Source of the DNA: Puccinellia tenuiflora | Taxonomy: Eukaryota > Streptophyta > Magnoliopsida > Poales > Poaceae | Direction: 5' to 3' | Assembly (NCBI GenBank): GCA_012064385.1 | Contig: QRDG01001366.1 | Location: 186,001 to 250,000, forward strand | Length of the DNA: 64,000 nt | Shown: piece by piece, positions 1 to 10,188 of the stretch | Position numbering within the stretch: the stretch's first letter is position 1 | Layout: every line of letters begins with the position of its first letter | Translations under genes and position numbers: made by a program | Notes under the pieces: model-generated | Seen by the model: the letters and a program-made list of their open reading frames with translations, nothing else | What the model was told of the DNA's origin: nothing | Database searches by the model: none

Positions 1-1982
1 AGCATCTTGGTGACCTTGAAGTTGTGGATGATGGGCGACACGACTAGGGGCAGTGTCCCTACCCCGATGGTGTTGTCAGGGTGATCTTCCGGGTCGAAGG
101 AGATGACCTGGTTAGACCACTCCAGGGGCTTTGACGGCGCCGGGGCGACCGCGTTCAGCTCCCGGACGAGTCTCTTGCCGGCGCTGTTGGAGGGAGGCAG
201 GGAGGCTCCCCCGTGAATGCACCCGACGACGTCGTTGACTTCTTGGAATTGCCCGTTGCCGCCGCCCTGAGGAGCCGGAGCGTCCCCGTTGTCGGCGAAC
301 TCTGCGTTGTTTGGCCCACATCCGCCTTGACCACCGCGCCCTTCTCCGCGTCCTCCACCACGCCCCCACCCCCGGCCGCCGCCGCCGCCTTGGCGACCTG
401 TGGGACAATTCCGTGAGTAGTATCCGTGGAGTCCGCAGTTGAAGCAGGCACCTGGGCCGGTCCCGCCTCCTTGACGTTGCGTGCGCGCGGCGAGGCCGTT
501 CACTTGACGGTAGTCCTTGAGCAGGTGATTGCCATCAGGGTGGACATGGCACCATGGATCTTCATCCCCCTCAGAAGTCGAGGCTGGCTTGACCTTCTTG
601 GGGAGAGGCTCGGTGACGAAGACGCGCTTGTCGGGACTGGAGTCCCACTTCTTGCTCTTGGCGGGGGTGGCCTTGTCCTCGGGTTCCTCCTCCCCGGGGA
701 CTCTGACCCCCTCTTCTCCGCGGGCGCAGCGGTCCGCGAGCTCCCATAGCTCGCGGGTAGTCTCGATGCGATGAGTGCTCAACTTCTCGCGCATCCGGGT
801 GTGTCGAACGTTGGCGTGGAAGGACTGAATCACCAGCTCCTGCTTGATGCTTGGGATGGTGTTCATCTTCTGGGTAAAGCGTTGGATGAACTTGCGGAGA
901 GTTTCACCTGGAAGCTGCTTGAAGTCGTGCAGGTCGCTGGGAACTCTTGGGCGCTGGTAGCCGCCCTGGAAAGCTCCCAGGAACGCCTCCTTTAGTGCCC
1001 GCCAGGATCGGATGGAGCACTTGGGGAGGTTGAGAAGCCATGACTGAGCGTCTCCCTTCAGGGCCAATGGGAATCAATTGGCCATCATGACTTCGTCGGC
1101 CCCGGCAACCACTGCAGCCAGCGAGTACAGCTGCAGGAAGTCCCGGGGGTTGGTGGTGCCATCGTAGCGGAGGACGTCGATCTTGAACTTCTTGGGCCAG
1201 GTGGCCTGGCGAAACTCGGGAGAAAGGGCGAGGAAGCCCTCGGCGATGTCGTCGCCCCGATATTCCCGCCGATGATGCTCTCGACGACGCTCGATGCGGG
1301 TGCGTGCATCCTCGTGGAGACGGTTGTTGAGGTCGTTGCGCAGATCCAGGTTGCGCGTGGAGGATGAACCAACGGTGATGGCCGGACCGCCGTTGCGGTT
1401 AGCCTGACCCGCCGTGGGAGGGTTTGCTTGAGGAGGCACGGCTTCACCTGGACGATCTCCCCGGGGAGGGTCCCGGGGTTCTCGCGCCTCTGCTCCCTTG
1501 GCTCCGGGGCTGTCGACGGTGGAGGCGTGAACGGGCTCACACCTGGGACCGCCGTCGGCAAAGTGGAGGAGTTCCTCCACTCGGGTCCGCCACTCCTGGT
1601 AGACCTTGGGGTTGTCAGTGCTGGGTGGAAACTGGATCAGAGCCTTGGCGGTGACGAGGGTGTCGTGACGGGCCTGCGCGTCATCCAAGAGGAGAGTGCA
1701 GGACTTGCTCTTGGTGCCCTGCTGACCCTTGCCAGCGCGGGTACCCTCGCTCTTTTCTCCGACAGAGAGGTCCTTGCCGGTGTTGCCGCCCATGCTCTTC
1801 TCCACGCCACCATCTTCACCGCCATGGGTTGGGCCGCCTGCCCCGCCCAGAGCGTCCTTCTCCGGAGGTGGAGGAGGAGAAGCCCGGTTTGCCGCAGCAG
1901 CGCGACGCTCGCCGGTAGCCTGAGAGCGCGCAAGGGAGGCCGCCTTTGACGTCTGGACGTCGGGCCTCTTCTTTGGCGTCAT
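1..1982 (-). pseudogene. Gypsy retrotransposon gag, broken, runs off the left edge
   Basis: Structural (capsid/nucleocapsid) protein of a Ty3/Gypsy element, read leftwards. The first ATG is at 1982 (TPKKRPDV...), but the same frame is open without an ATG up to about 2120, so the start is uncertain. A Pro/Ala-rich N-terminus leads into a retrotransposon gag domain (FKIDVLRYDGTTNPRDF). A TGA at 1074-1076 interrupts it, after which the same frame continues as ALKGDAQSWLLNLP. A zinc knuckle near 420-465 reads CFNCGLHGYYSRNC, with Tyr where CCHC knuckles have His. After it the frame passes Gly/Arg-rich sequence towards the protease region at the window edge. Both lesions fit C-to-T decay (CGA to TGA, CAC to TAC). 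The family is clear; the element name is not. Confidence 0.85.
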
Positions 1983-2024
1983 GGTCGACGAAGAACTTGA
2001 CGCAGATCTCGACGAAGAACACGA

Positions 2025-2110
2025 AGCTGATGAAAAACTTGAGGAAGACGCCGACGAAGAACTCGAGGAAGATGCCGATGAAGAACTCGAAGTCGGCAAA
2101 GAAGAACTCA
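2025..2110. repeat. Short tandem repeat in gag leader
   Basis: Imperfect ~30-bp units built on gaagaactcgaggaagatgc recur about three times between the primer-binding site and the gag ATG. In the minus-strand frame without an ATG they encode a Ser-rich run. Confidence 0.7.
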
Positions 2111-2120
2111 ACACTTGCAC

Positions 2121-2138
2121 CCCCTACCTGGCGCACCA
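2121..2138 (-). other. Primer-binding site of the left Gypsy element
   Basis: Two bases inside the LTR end the minus strand reads TGGTGCGCCAGGTAGGGG. It begins with TGG, as expected for pairing with a tRNA 3' CCA end. The tRNA was not identified. Confidence 0.65.
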
Positions 2139-2140
2139 GA

Positions 2141-2996
2141 TGTCGACGCTCGAGATCTACGTACTAGCAAGCATCACAGAGACACAAGGAGTTTACCCAG
2201 GTTCGGGCCGCCCGGAGGCTAACAACCCTACTCCTGCATGTCTGGATTGAGAGGTGTATCATGGTGTAGCTTTACAAGGGTGGTCGCGGGTGAGAACCCG
2301 GGAGGTGTTGGCTAGAGGTTGAAGACGAGCAGATCCTGACCCTGAGGAGATCAGCTCTCGCCTAAGCTAATCTGGGACTTGTGTGCTACCTAGCCTAGCC
2401 TCCTTCTCTTCTGGACCTGTTCCTTCTTTGGGTGCCTCGGTCCTCCTTTTATAGGCTAAGGGGATACCACAGGTGCACCCTAGGGGCCGGAGGGGTCTTG
2501 GCGGGAAAACCCCTCCGGGTTCTCTTTGGGAGGCGACGTGGCCTCCTCTCGTCCAAGTATTCTTCTCAGAGGGGGCAGGTGATGCCGCCCACCTTTTCCT
2601 GAGAGGGCGGACAGAGGCTGACAGCTTTTCTGCCTCTGCCCCCCTTTGGCGCCTCCATCTTCTTGGCGCCCAAGTCTTCTAGGAGCTTCCAGCCAGAGCT
2701 GGCAAGCTTATCCTCTTCGCGCACTGGAGGTTGGTTCCCGGGAATGAGCCTAGCCTCCTGTCGGGCGTCGGGTCCCCAGGACCTCCATGCCTACTTCCGG
2801 GTCGAGGGGGGCCCTAGAGGGTCCCCGAGTCCTTGGCCTTGGTTGTCGATGTCGCACGTGTCGGGACACTGTGGGGCAGATGGGGGGCGCATCTGCCAGT
2901 CTTGAGCCTTGGCCTTGAGTGCCTCCTTGGTGGGCCCATGTGCGATGGACCCACTTTGACCGCATCAGGGGAACCCCGTGTTCCACTGTTGTGACA
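2141..2996 (-). mobile_element. 5' LTR of the left Gypsy element (856 bp)
   Basis: The segment is bounded by TGTCGACG at its left and GTGACA at its right, giving TGTC...GACA termini. It abuts a plausible primer-binding site and contains a minus-strand TATA box. The element is cut by the window edge, so neither the second LTR nor the target-site duplication can be checked. The bases outside the right end are ATATC. Confidence 0.7.
2447..2453 (-). promoter_or_regulatory. TATA box of the left Gypsy LTR
   Basis: The minus strand reads CCTATAAAAGGAGG. It lies about 310 bp upstream of the LTR's inner end, a normal place for the U3/R promoter; transcription would start near 2415-2420. Confidence 0.65.
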
Positions 2997-3479
2997 ATAT
3001 CCGTGGAAACCCTTACTCTTGATACGATATGATGTAGGGTTGGCCCGATCTTCACGGATTTGGGGGCCAGGAACACGAAGGGGAACGAGGGGAATGAGGT
3101 GATAAACACGGGGAAACATGAAGATACACGGTAAACCCTGCAAGGTTGATCACCCGGCAACAATCCCCAAACGAGAAAGCCTCCGGATCTCACAAACCAA
3201 ACCAATCTTACCCTTGTTGAAACCAATTTCTTCAGTCGGCTGGTCCACTGATCCAATAGAACCTCGAAAGGAACGTTGGCTATGCCCTACTAGAACCTCT
3301 AGAGAAAGAGTAGGTAAACATAGAAGGATTCAACTCCACAAGCGGAGTGGTTGAAGAACCATGCTCTCAAGTATAAACACAAGTCTACCCTAGATCTGAG
3401 ACACTTGTACGGTTAAATAGTAGGTGGGGCAAAGGGGTAGGAGAGTGGATGAGTACAAGGGCCACAGCCCCTTTTTCTG

Positions 3480-3850
3480 CTCGTAGACAGGGCGCCAGAT
3501 CGTCCGACGTTTCCCATGCCGGACGGTCCGGCGGTCGCCGGATGGTCTGTTCCGAGACACCGGATGGTCCGGCGCATGCAGCTTTAGAGGTGCGCACGAG
3601 GTGGAGGAGGCACCGATTCCAGGCGCCGGATCGTCTGGTGCCATTCGCCGGATGGTCCGGCTTTCGCGAGGGTCAAGTAACCGAGATGCGCCAGATGGGT
3701 GCCGGAAGGGTCCGCCACCTATCCGGCGTCCGGCGCATTTTACCGGATGATCCGGCAAGTGCGAGGGCCGCCAGGAGCGTGGCTGCTCCCAGGCGCTGGA
3801 CTGTCTGGCGGTTGGCGACAGATGATCCGGTGGCTGGGACCGTGGATCTT
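3480..3850. repeat. Cluster of CCGGATnGTCCGG-like palindromes
   Basis: Near-palindromic motifs such as ccggatggtccgg, cggacggtccgg and ccggatgatccgg occur roughly ten times in 370 bp of the second Gypsy remnant's LTR-like region. There is no convincing gene here. Confidence 0.75.
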
Positions 3851-4056
3851 CTTCGCCATAAACTTGGACATTCTTGGGATGTTCCAACCTGAGTATGCAT
3901 AATGTATTTGCATGACGTAGCATTCCATCCAATGAGATATCAAAGTCACACATCGAGAGGGGCGAGTTCACCTTTGTTTGGATCGCCTTTGCACGTGCCC
4001 TAGTCATTGGTCCTATGGGTGTGTCTTGAGTGTCGATGGTTGGATGTAGGTCTATA

Positions 4057-4830
4057 TCATCTCCCCCCCCCTTGGGAAAGAGTTGTCCTCGACTCGTGAT
4101 CTTCCACATCACATTGTTCTCCAAGGTAGGGTGATAGGTCGGAGATGTTGAATGTATCATCGACCACGTACTTGGATTGGGGAATGTCGATCTTGTATGC
4201 GTTGTCATTGATGCGCTTGAGGACCTTGAAGGGGCCATCTCCCCGTGGCGATAGCTTTGATTTGCACTCATGCGGGAAACGGTCCTTGCGGAGGTGTAGC
4301 CACACAAGGTCCCCTTCTTCGAACACCAACGCCTTCTTGGACTTGTTCATCTTGTTGGCGTGGCTTGTGGTGTAAGCTTCAATGGTATCATGTGTAGATT
4401 CATGTAGTTGCTTGAGGAAGTCGCTACGCTTGTCGAAGTCCATGTCGGTGTGCTCGTGTAAAGGAAGTGGGAGGATGTCTAGGGCGGTGTTGGGGTTGAA
4501 CCAATAGACAACCTCGAACGGGCTTCGCTTATTTGCACGGTGTGTGGCCCGATTGTAGGCGAACTCGGCATGCGGAATGCAATCTTCCCAATTCTTCAAG
4601 TTTGGCTTGATCAACACCCGTAGAAGTGTGGAGAGGCTTCGATTCACCACTTCGGTTTGGCCATCCGTTTGCGGATGGTATGCGTGGAGAAAAGGAGCTT
4701 GACTCCGAGCTTGGCCATCAATGCCTTCTAAAAGTAGCTTGTGAATTTCACATCGCGGTCCGAGACAATGGTCTTTGGCACTCCATGAAGACGGATGATT
4801 TCTCAACGTGCTGCAACGTTCTCCGGTTTT
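4057..4830 (-). pseudogene. Gypsy integrase C-terminal half, broken
   Basis: Cuts and joins retrotransposon cDNA in intact relatives. The minus strand carries HGVPKTIVSDRDVKF in one frame and YHPQTDGQTEVVN in another, the usual end of the integrase catalytic core; the latter contains the final catalytic Glu. The C-terminal domain follows (GDLVWLHLRKDRFP, then LSPRGDGPFKVLKRINDNAY). An in-frame TAG in the first segment and a 1-base frameshift near 4685 separate the two parts. The N-terminal half is missing and Harbinger sequence begins just to the right. Confidence in family is high; the element is inactive. Confidence 0.85.
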
Positions 4831-4849
4831 TGCCAGACTTGACAATGGT

Positions 4850-5383
4850 CAAGCTCCCGAGTGTAACTATGAGATCAACGGTCATCAGTATAACATGGGA
4901 TACTAACTAGCGGATGGCATCTATCCAACATACTCGACATTTGTGAAGACCATTCGTAATCATGTTCCTCCGGCAAAGAAATATTTTGTGAAGAAACAAG
5001 AGAGTGCTCGGAAAGATGTGGAACGAGATTTCGGTATACTTCAAGTCCAGTTTGCGATCGTCAGGCATCCTTCTCTATCATGGACGATAGATCAGATATG
5101 GGAGGTCACGAATGCATGCATTATTATGCACAATACGATCATCGAGAATGAACGCGACCCTAACGTGCTTTTGCCGCCCAAGCTTCCAGATGACCATTAT
5201 GTTCGGAACCCGTTTGATGGACAGGGGCAACATGAACCGATGGTACATGGCCCGCCGCAAGGCTTCTCGGAATTTCTCGCGGTGCATCAGCAAATTTATG
5301 ATGGAGTTGCGCATCAACAACCGCATGATGATTTAGTTGCACACCTGGAGCGCCATGGCGGAGAGGGCGATGGCCTTGTTTGA
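4850..5383 (+). pseudogene. PIF/Harbinger transposase, C-terminal fragment
   Basis: DDE-type transposase fragment (DDE_Tnp_4-like family). The frame reads NYEINGHQYNMGY, stop, LADGIYP, then ESARKDVERDFGILQVQFAIV and TNACIIMHNTIIENERD, all typical of plant Harbinger transposases. A TAA at about 4901 replaces a Tyr codon immediately before the catalytic Asp of LADGIYP. The Glu of DVERDFG is the third catalytic residue of the family. The frame then stays open to a stop at 5381-5383. The N-terminal part and the first catalytic Asp are missing, and the fragment abuts the Gypsy integrase remnant. Confidence 0.88.
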
Positions 5384-5718
5384 AGCATAATTTAGAGGAT
5401 TTTAGAACTTTATTGTTGTAATAAATAACTATATTTTAACCCGTACCAACTTTGCTGTTATTTTCGTATGTTTGAATCAATATTTGATTTTTTTTCTATG
5501 GTATTGTGTTTGGGGAATTCGTTTAGAGGGTGCCGGTGTGGGAGGGGAAAAAAGCGCCGGACAAGTGTCCGGCACCCCCCAATTGGGCCTCCAATGGAGG
5601 TGTGCCGGATCATAGGTCCTTTCAATGGAGGTGTTGTAGTAGTGATGGTTGCATCGATAGCAGGGATGTCCTCATCAATACAACTTAGAATTAGCAAAAT
5701 CGTAACACCTTATCTAAC
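5384..5718. other. Non-coding, probably Harbinger 3' flank
   Basis: No gene seen. The stretch contains small inverted pieces, e.g. gccggacaagtgtccggc, near 5550-5575, and may include the missing Harbinger terminus, whose end could not be placed. Confidence 0.4.
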
Positions 5719-5736
5719 GGGACGGAGGGAGTATTT
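5719..5736 (-). mobile_element. Stowaway (Tc1/mariner) MITE terminus
   Basis: cgggacggagggagta is the reverse complement of the classic Stowaway terminal repeat CTCCCTCCGTCCCG and ends at a TA. The matching left terminus is not visible, so only one end survives. Confidence 0.65.
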
Positions 5737-5785
5737 CATAATGTTTGTCAAAAGAGTTGTATACTGCAGTTATGTGGTCCACTAA

Positions 5786-5991
5786 GGGTCCGTTTGGCAT
5801 CCGTCAACGTCCAAATGAAATGAAATAAATTCCAGACAAATAACAGGGTTAGAAACAGGAATTGACTTAACATAACAAAGTCATTCTCTGGAATTCCAAA
5901 TGAAATGACATTCCAATTCCATGACATCCAAACAGGTTAAGCATGGAATCTAAAAATGAATTTCATACAAATGATGGGATCCAAACGACCC
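5786..5991. mobile_element. MITE-like element with GGGTCCGTTTGG termini
   Basis: The left end gggtccgtttggcatcc pairs imperfectly with the right end gggatccaaacgaccc. The interior is AT-rich and non-coding. TAA precedes the left end but the right flank does not match, so a Tourist-like origin is possible but not shown. A related end-like motif (aaccaaacgag) near 6072 leaves the right border open. Confidence 0.5.
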
Positions 5992-6295
5992 ACGAGAGAT
6001 TTCCTTTTCCAATGCAAAGGTCAACCAAACACTAGAAATTCTGCTCTGATAATTCCAAGGACAGATCCTGCAACCAAACGAGTAGTGAAGGAATTGATGG
6101 AGCCTCAGGGGATAATTTCAATATACAGACAGAACTAATTAAATGATCAATTATCAATTATAGCAAACCTCTACAATGCACTTGGAACATACATATTAAG
6201 AGCGGCCTCCCAGTTGAGGCATACCAGCGAACAACCACAACAAAAATAATTGTCTACAGTTGGTGACGAGGTGAATTACAGTAGCACCAACGGCA

Positions 6296-9200
6296 TCAGC
6301 CTTGAACCTCGTCTCTGGGAACTGGCAGCACTGCAGATTTTCTCAAGCTACTGTACATGTCATGGCAGAAGAACGAAAAATCAGCCATGTTTCTAAAGAG
6401 CTCTGGCAGGTGCATCCGGAGATTTGCGAGAGTCTTCTCCCTCACCTGCCTCGCAAGCCTAAGGTGCTGCCCCTCCTCTTCCTTCAGCCTGATCTCTACT
6501 TCCTCAATGGCTATTTTTCTCTCGCTGACAGGATCTATGCCAGAAGTATTGGCTGCTTCGGGGTTAGCTTCCTCAGGCAGGGACGCCCTTCTTTCCGTGT
6601 ACCTACTATGCCAGTCTTCGAATTGTGCCTTCTTTCGGTTGAGATCCCTGCGAGTGTCCTCACACCTCCGCCTTAGGCTAACCTCCTCTTCCTGAAGCAG
6701 TACAATATTGCTTATTACTTCAGCAAAGCTTTTGATGGCAGTTTTTGCAAGTTCGATTGGAAGCCTCTCGAGCTGATCGTGCCAGGCATATAGTAAATTC
6801 TTGATGGGTGGTTCCACCTGCCTTGGAGGGGAGGAAACCTTCTCCTTCAGGTTGCTCTCGATGGGGATGAGATTAAGCTTCAACCATGCATTGAGTGCTC
6901 TGATGTACACTTTCTGATGATCCATAAGTTTCTCGAACTGCATATGCCACTCCCTGACAATGTCACGTAACTCACATGTCTGTTTATAATGCAAATCAGT
7001 TGTCTCCCTTGGAACAGGCGGTACCTCAAAAGCTCTGATCCCCGATATGATCAAAAACTGGGTCTTATGATGACGGTGCATAGAACTCCACATGTTTGCC
7101 ATTCTGCACAAAATAAATATTGACTTAGAAATGGTAAACAAAGACAAGCTGCAAAGCTTAGATACAACTTAGATAGCAAGCACTAGCTATGATCTCATTT
7201 AATAAGAAAAAATTGTCATAACATTACAAACTCCTTTATTGTCTATGGTCGCAATTCTTATTTTGCATGAAATTTATTGTCTGTTACTGCATCTTGACCA
7301 CAAAACATAACTTCCTAATTTTGAAGTAGAGGAAGAGATCCACTGTCTAGTACACAATTTCTATCCTGCCTATACTCAGCTAGAAAACTCAATTGTGAAA
7401 TTCCTACTCAATTTTCCATTCATTTGCAGAAAATTCGATCCGGCTATTTCGGCACCGAATTGGATGCATTGACAGATATTTTGTGTCAAAATCAAATAGT
7501 GAACTATGTCCAAAATTGAACAATTTATAGGTATTAAGAATATACGATCTGAAGATAAAGGGAAAATTTTCTTCCTCTTGATAATCTGTTCCGAGTTTAT
7601 TGGGGAAGAGCTTTTTTTCGGTTTTCTTTGGTGGTTTGTGTGGCATGTGGGAGGGGAGGGTTAACTTATTTTTCCTTTTTCGGGTTTCTTCAGTAGCTTG
7701 TGTCATGTGGCTGGGACTTTCCTGATTGTGGTATACGTTATAAGTAAATGAAATGCTAAATAGATCATTGGTAACAAACAAATACCAGGTGGCATACCAC
7801 TTTTTAGTTCAACAGGTTATACATCACAATTTAAGGCTGCAATATTTGTAAATGATTTTGCTGTCCAACATGCCGATGCAATTACCAAGTAATCTCGATG
7901 AACAGAGTCCGAAAGGTTTGACAGCCATGCAAAAATTGTGAATTCTTTCTGGACTAAAGGGAGTATTTAATTGCAAGGTGCAATCAAGGTTGCGATAGCG
8001 CTGTGCTTACGTGGCAACGTATCTCCTGCACTTTACATGACTAAACTGTCTAGCCAATGCATCTTTCTTTTAGCCATGTTAAATTAATCCCCGTACAAAT
8101 AGACATATCTGTAGTTCATCATACTAGCAATGAGAATTACTGAATCAGGTAGCTTAGTCAGCACATGGATAAGATTACAAGAAGGAATCGCAAATAGACC
8201 GGCTGGTATAATATCACTGACACAGTTAACTGCACCTGAACGCAATTGACCTAAAAAAGGAAAATGCCACACTTCATTTGTTAACACTCCTCATAAGTCA
8301 AAGAACACTCACCCGTCAACAAGGTCCAATAACTTCGGGTATAGCTGTTTATCACGTAGCCGATTTATTTCTGAAACTGTTGAATCCATGGATTGCATAT
8401 CAACTATGTACCTTGTGTGCAAGTGGCTAACAGCAGCCTTTGTCTTCTCAAGAGTTTCAAGTTTAACACCACGCTTCTTTTGTTTATGCAGTAGAGCAAC
8501 CTTCTTTTGATAATCAATTTTCATATGTTCCCCTGCCTGGTTTGGCACATACATAGAATAAATCAGCCAATAAAAACAGAGACGGAAACAACAAAAATGG
8601 CAAATGAACAAACCGCTAATGATTTCACATGGAAAAAGCACTAAAGAAACCACAGGTCTAGAGTGTGAATGGGATAGTTTGGTATACTCATTACTCCTAT
8701 TTACAAGAATTCATAGGGAAAGAGCACTAGATGAAACCACGGGTCCAGAATGGAAATCGGACAGTTTGGTCTCACTCATTGCTCCTACTTACAAGAATTG
8801 ACTCCACTGCATTTATACTCCCACGAAATGCAAGTGCAAGCTGCCATAGTCCCACATTACTAGATACATCATGAATCTACTTTATAGTACATGATTTTGC
8901 AGCTTCCAACAGCATATGGTAGTAGCAATTAGCAAACAAAGTGGCTCATAGACCGCTAAACACCCAAATAGCCCATATTTGGAATTGGAGGCACCATCTT
9001 TTAAATAATAAGGTCTTTAAATAACAAGTTGTATGAAAATGGTTAATTACACTCCCTGGTAATAAGGTGATGAGGACATCCCGATTACGGTTACACCCAC
9101 TGACCGCTAAGGCTACACATGCCCAAGTATCAGAAATACAAGGACCATCACTAGAGCTCACAAGCAACAACTCAATTAAAGTACTTCCGTTTCTCTGAAC

Positions 9201-10157
9201 TATTCCTAATGTTCCTGAGAATATGATGCAACTTAAATCAGATGTATTTGTCTTATCCAAAAATGAAGGACCTAGCATGGACAAAAGAGACAAGCATTGG
9301 AGCATGATCAAGCATGAAGATGGCAACAAGAGTGCAAGGATTGAAAATGGCACTTCAAGTGTAGATTTAAGGACTTTGAAACCACCATAATGATGCATGA
9401 AGACATGGACGAATTATACAAGATGAAATTTCATAAGTTTCACCCCATCTATAGGGGTGGCGCCACCTGAGCTTTGGGTCATGCCTATATAATTCCTGAT
9501 TGCATCAATTAGGCAGTTTTAGAGTCAGTATTTCAGAGAGGAAACCGACCAAGAGTGTCGGTTTCAACCACCCCGTCCAAGGCTGGCCAAAATACCCTAT
9601 ATTCCTCCTTGAATATCCATTATCCCCTAGGCCTTGTTCGGTACTAGTGTTTCATAGGAGATTAGTCAGAATTATCTAGGCCCAGCCCCAAATCCCCCGT
9701 TAGTATGCTTCGGTTCCAGATCACACAATAAATCATCTTGTGTGTTCTGTATATGGCTCCCACTGTCGACAGTAACTTCCATTCTGTATTTCATTTTATT
9801 TCAGTTTGGGTCAATTACAGCCAGAAAAGCTGTAGATAGCTAACTCAATGCTATGACTTATTAAGCATCTTGCATGCTACATGCTCCGATTATCACAAAA
9901 GTGAACACACCCCATGTTAGAATCAGGCAATGCCAGATAGCTTGATGTCATTTGTGTCGTTGAAACTTCCATTCGCAAGAGAATTCTCCCAAGTTCCTTG
10001 ACTTTTACTTTGCCTTTCTTTTCATAAACCAAGTTATGAATTTGTTTATCAATCCCTGCCTACCAACTGACATTTCTCAAGAGAGGATGGAAGAGAATTT
10101 GAGGGGATTGGGTGAGGGGAGTGGTTTCACCCAATCCCTGTGGAGATTATCCCCCCC

Positions 10158-10188
<31 letters not shown>

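Larger units (their letters stand above)
2997..4850 (-). mobile_element. 3' remnant of a second Gypsy element (integrase end plus LTR)
   Basis: Leftwards from 4850 come the integrase end, a G-rich polypurine-like run at 4067-4083 (CCCAAGGGGGGGGGAG on the minus strand) and then LTR-like sequence down to 2997, where the first Gypsy element begins. A frame across the purine run encodes GPMTRARAKAIQ, resembling the polyprotein tail in some plant Gypsy elements, so the LTR boundary is uncertain. The LTR part was probably cut by insertion of the left element. Confidence 0.65.

Noticed and set aside
7404..7781. 125-codon minus-strand ORF in intron 3
   Set aside because: Lys-rich, AT-rich, no domain, and exons 3 and 4 join perfectly without it.
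8946..9398. 150-codon minus-strand ORF in intron 2
   Set aside because: No family recognised, its ends do not look like splice sites, and including it would disrupt the well-supported exon 2-3 junction.
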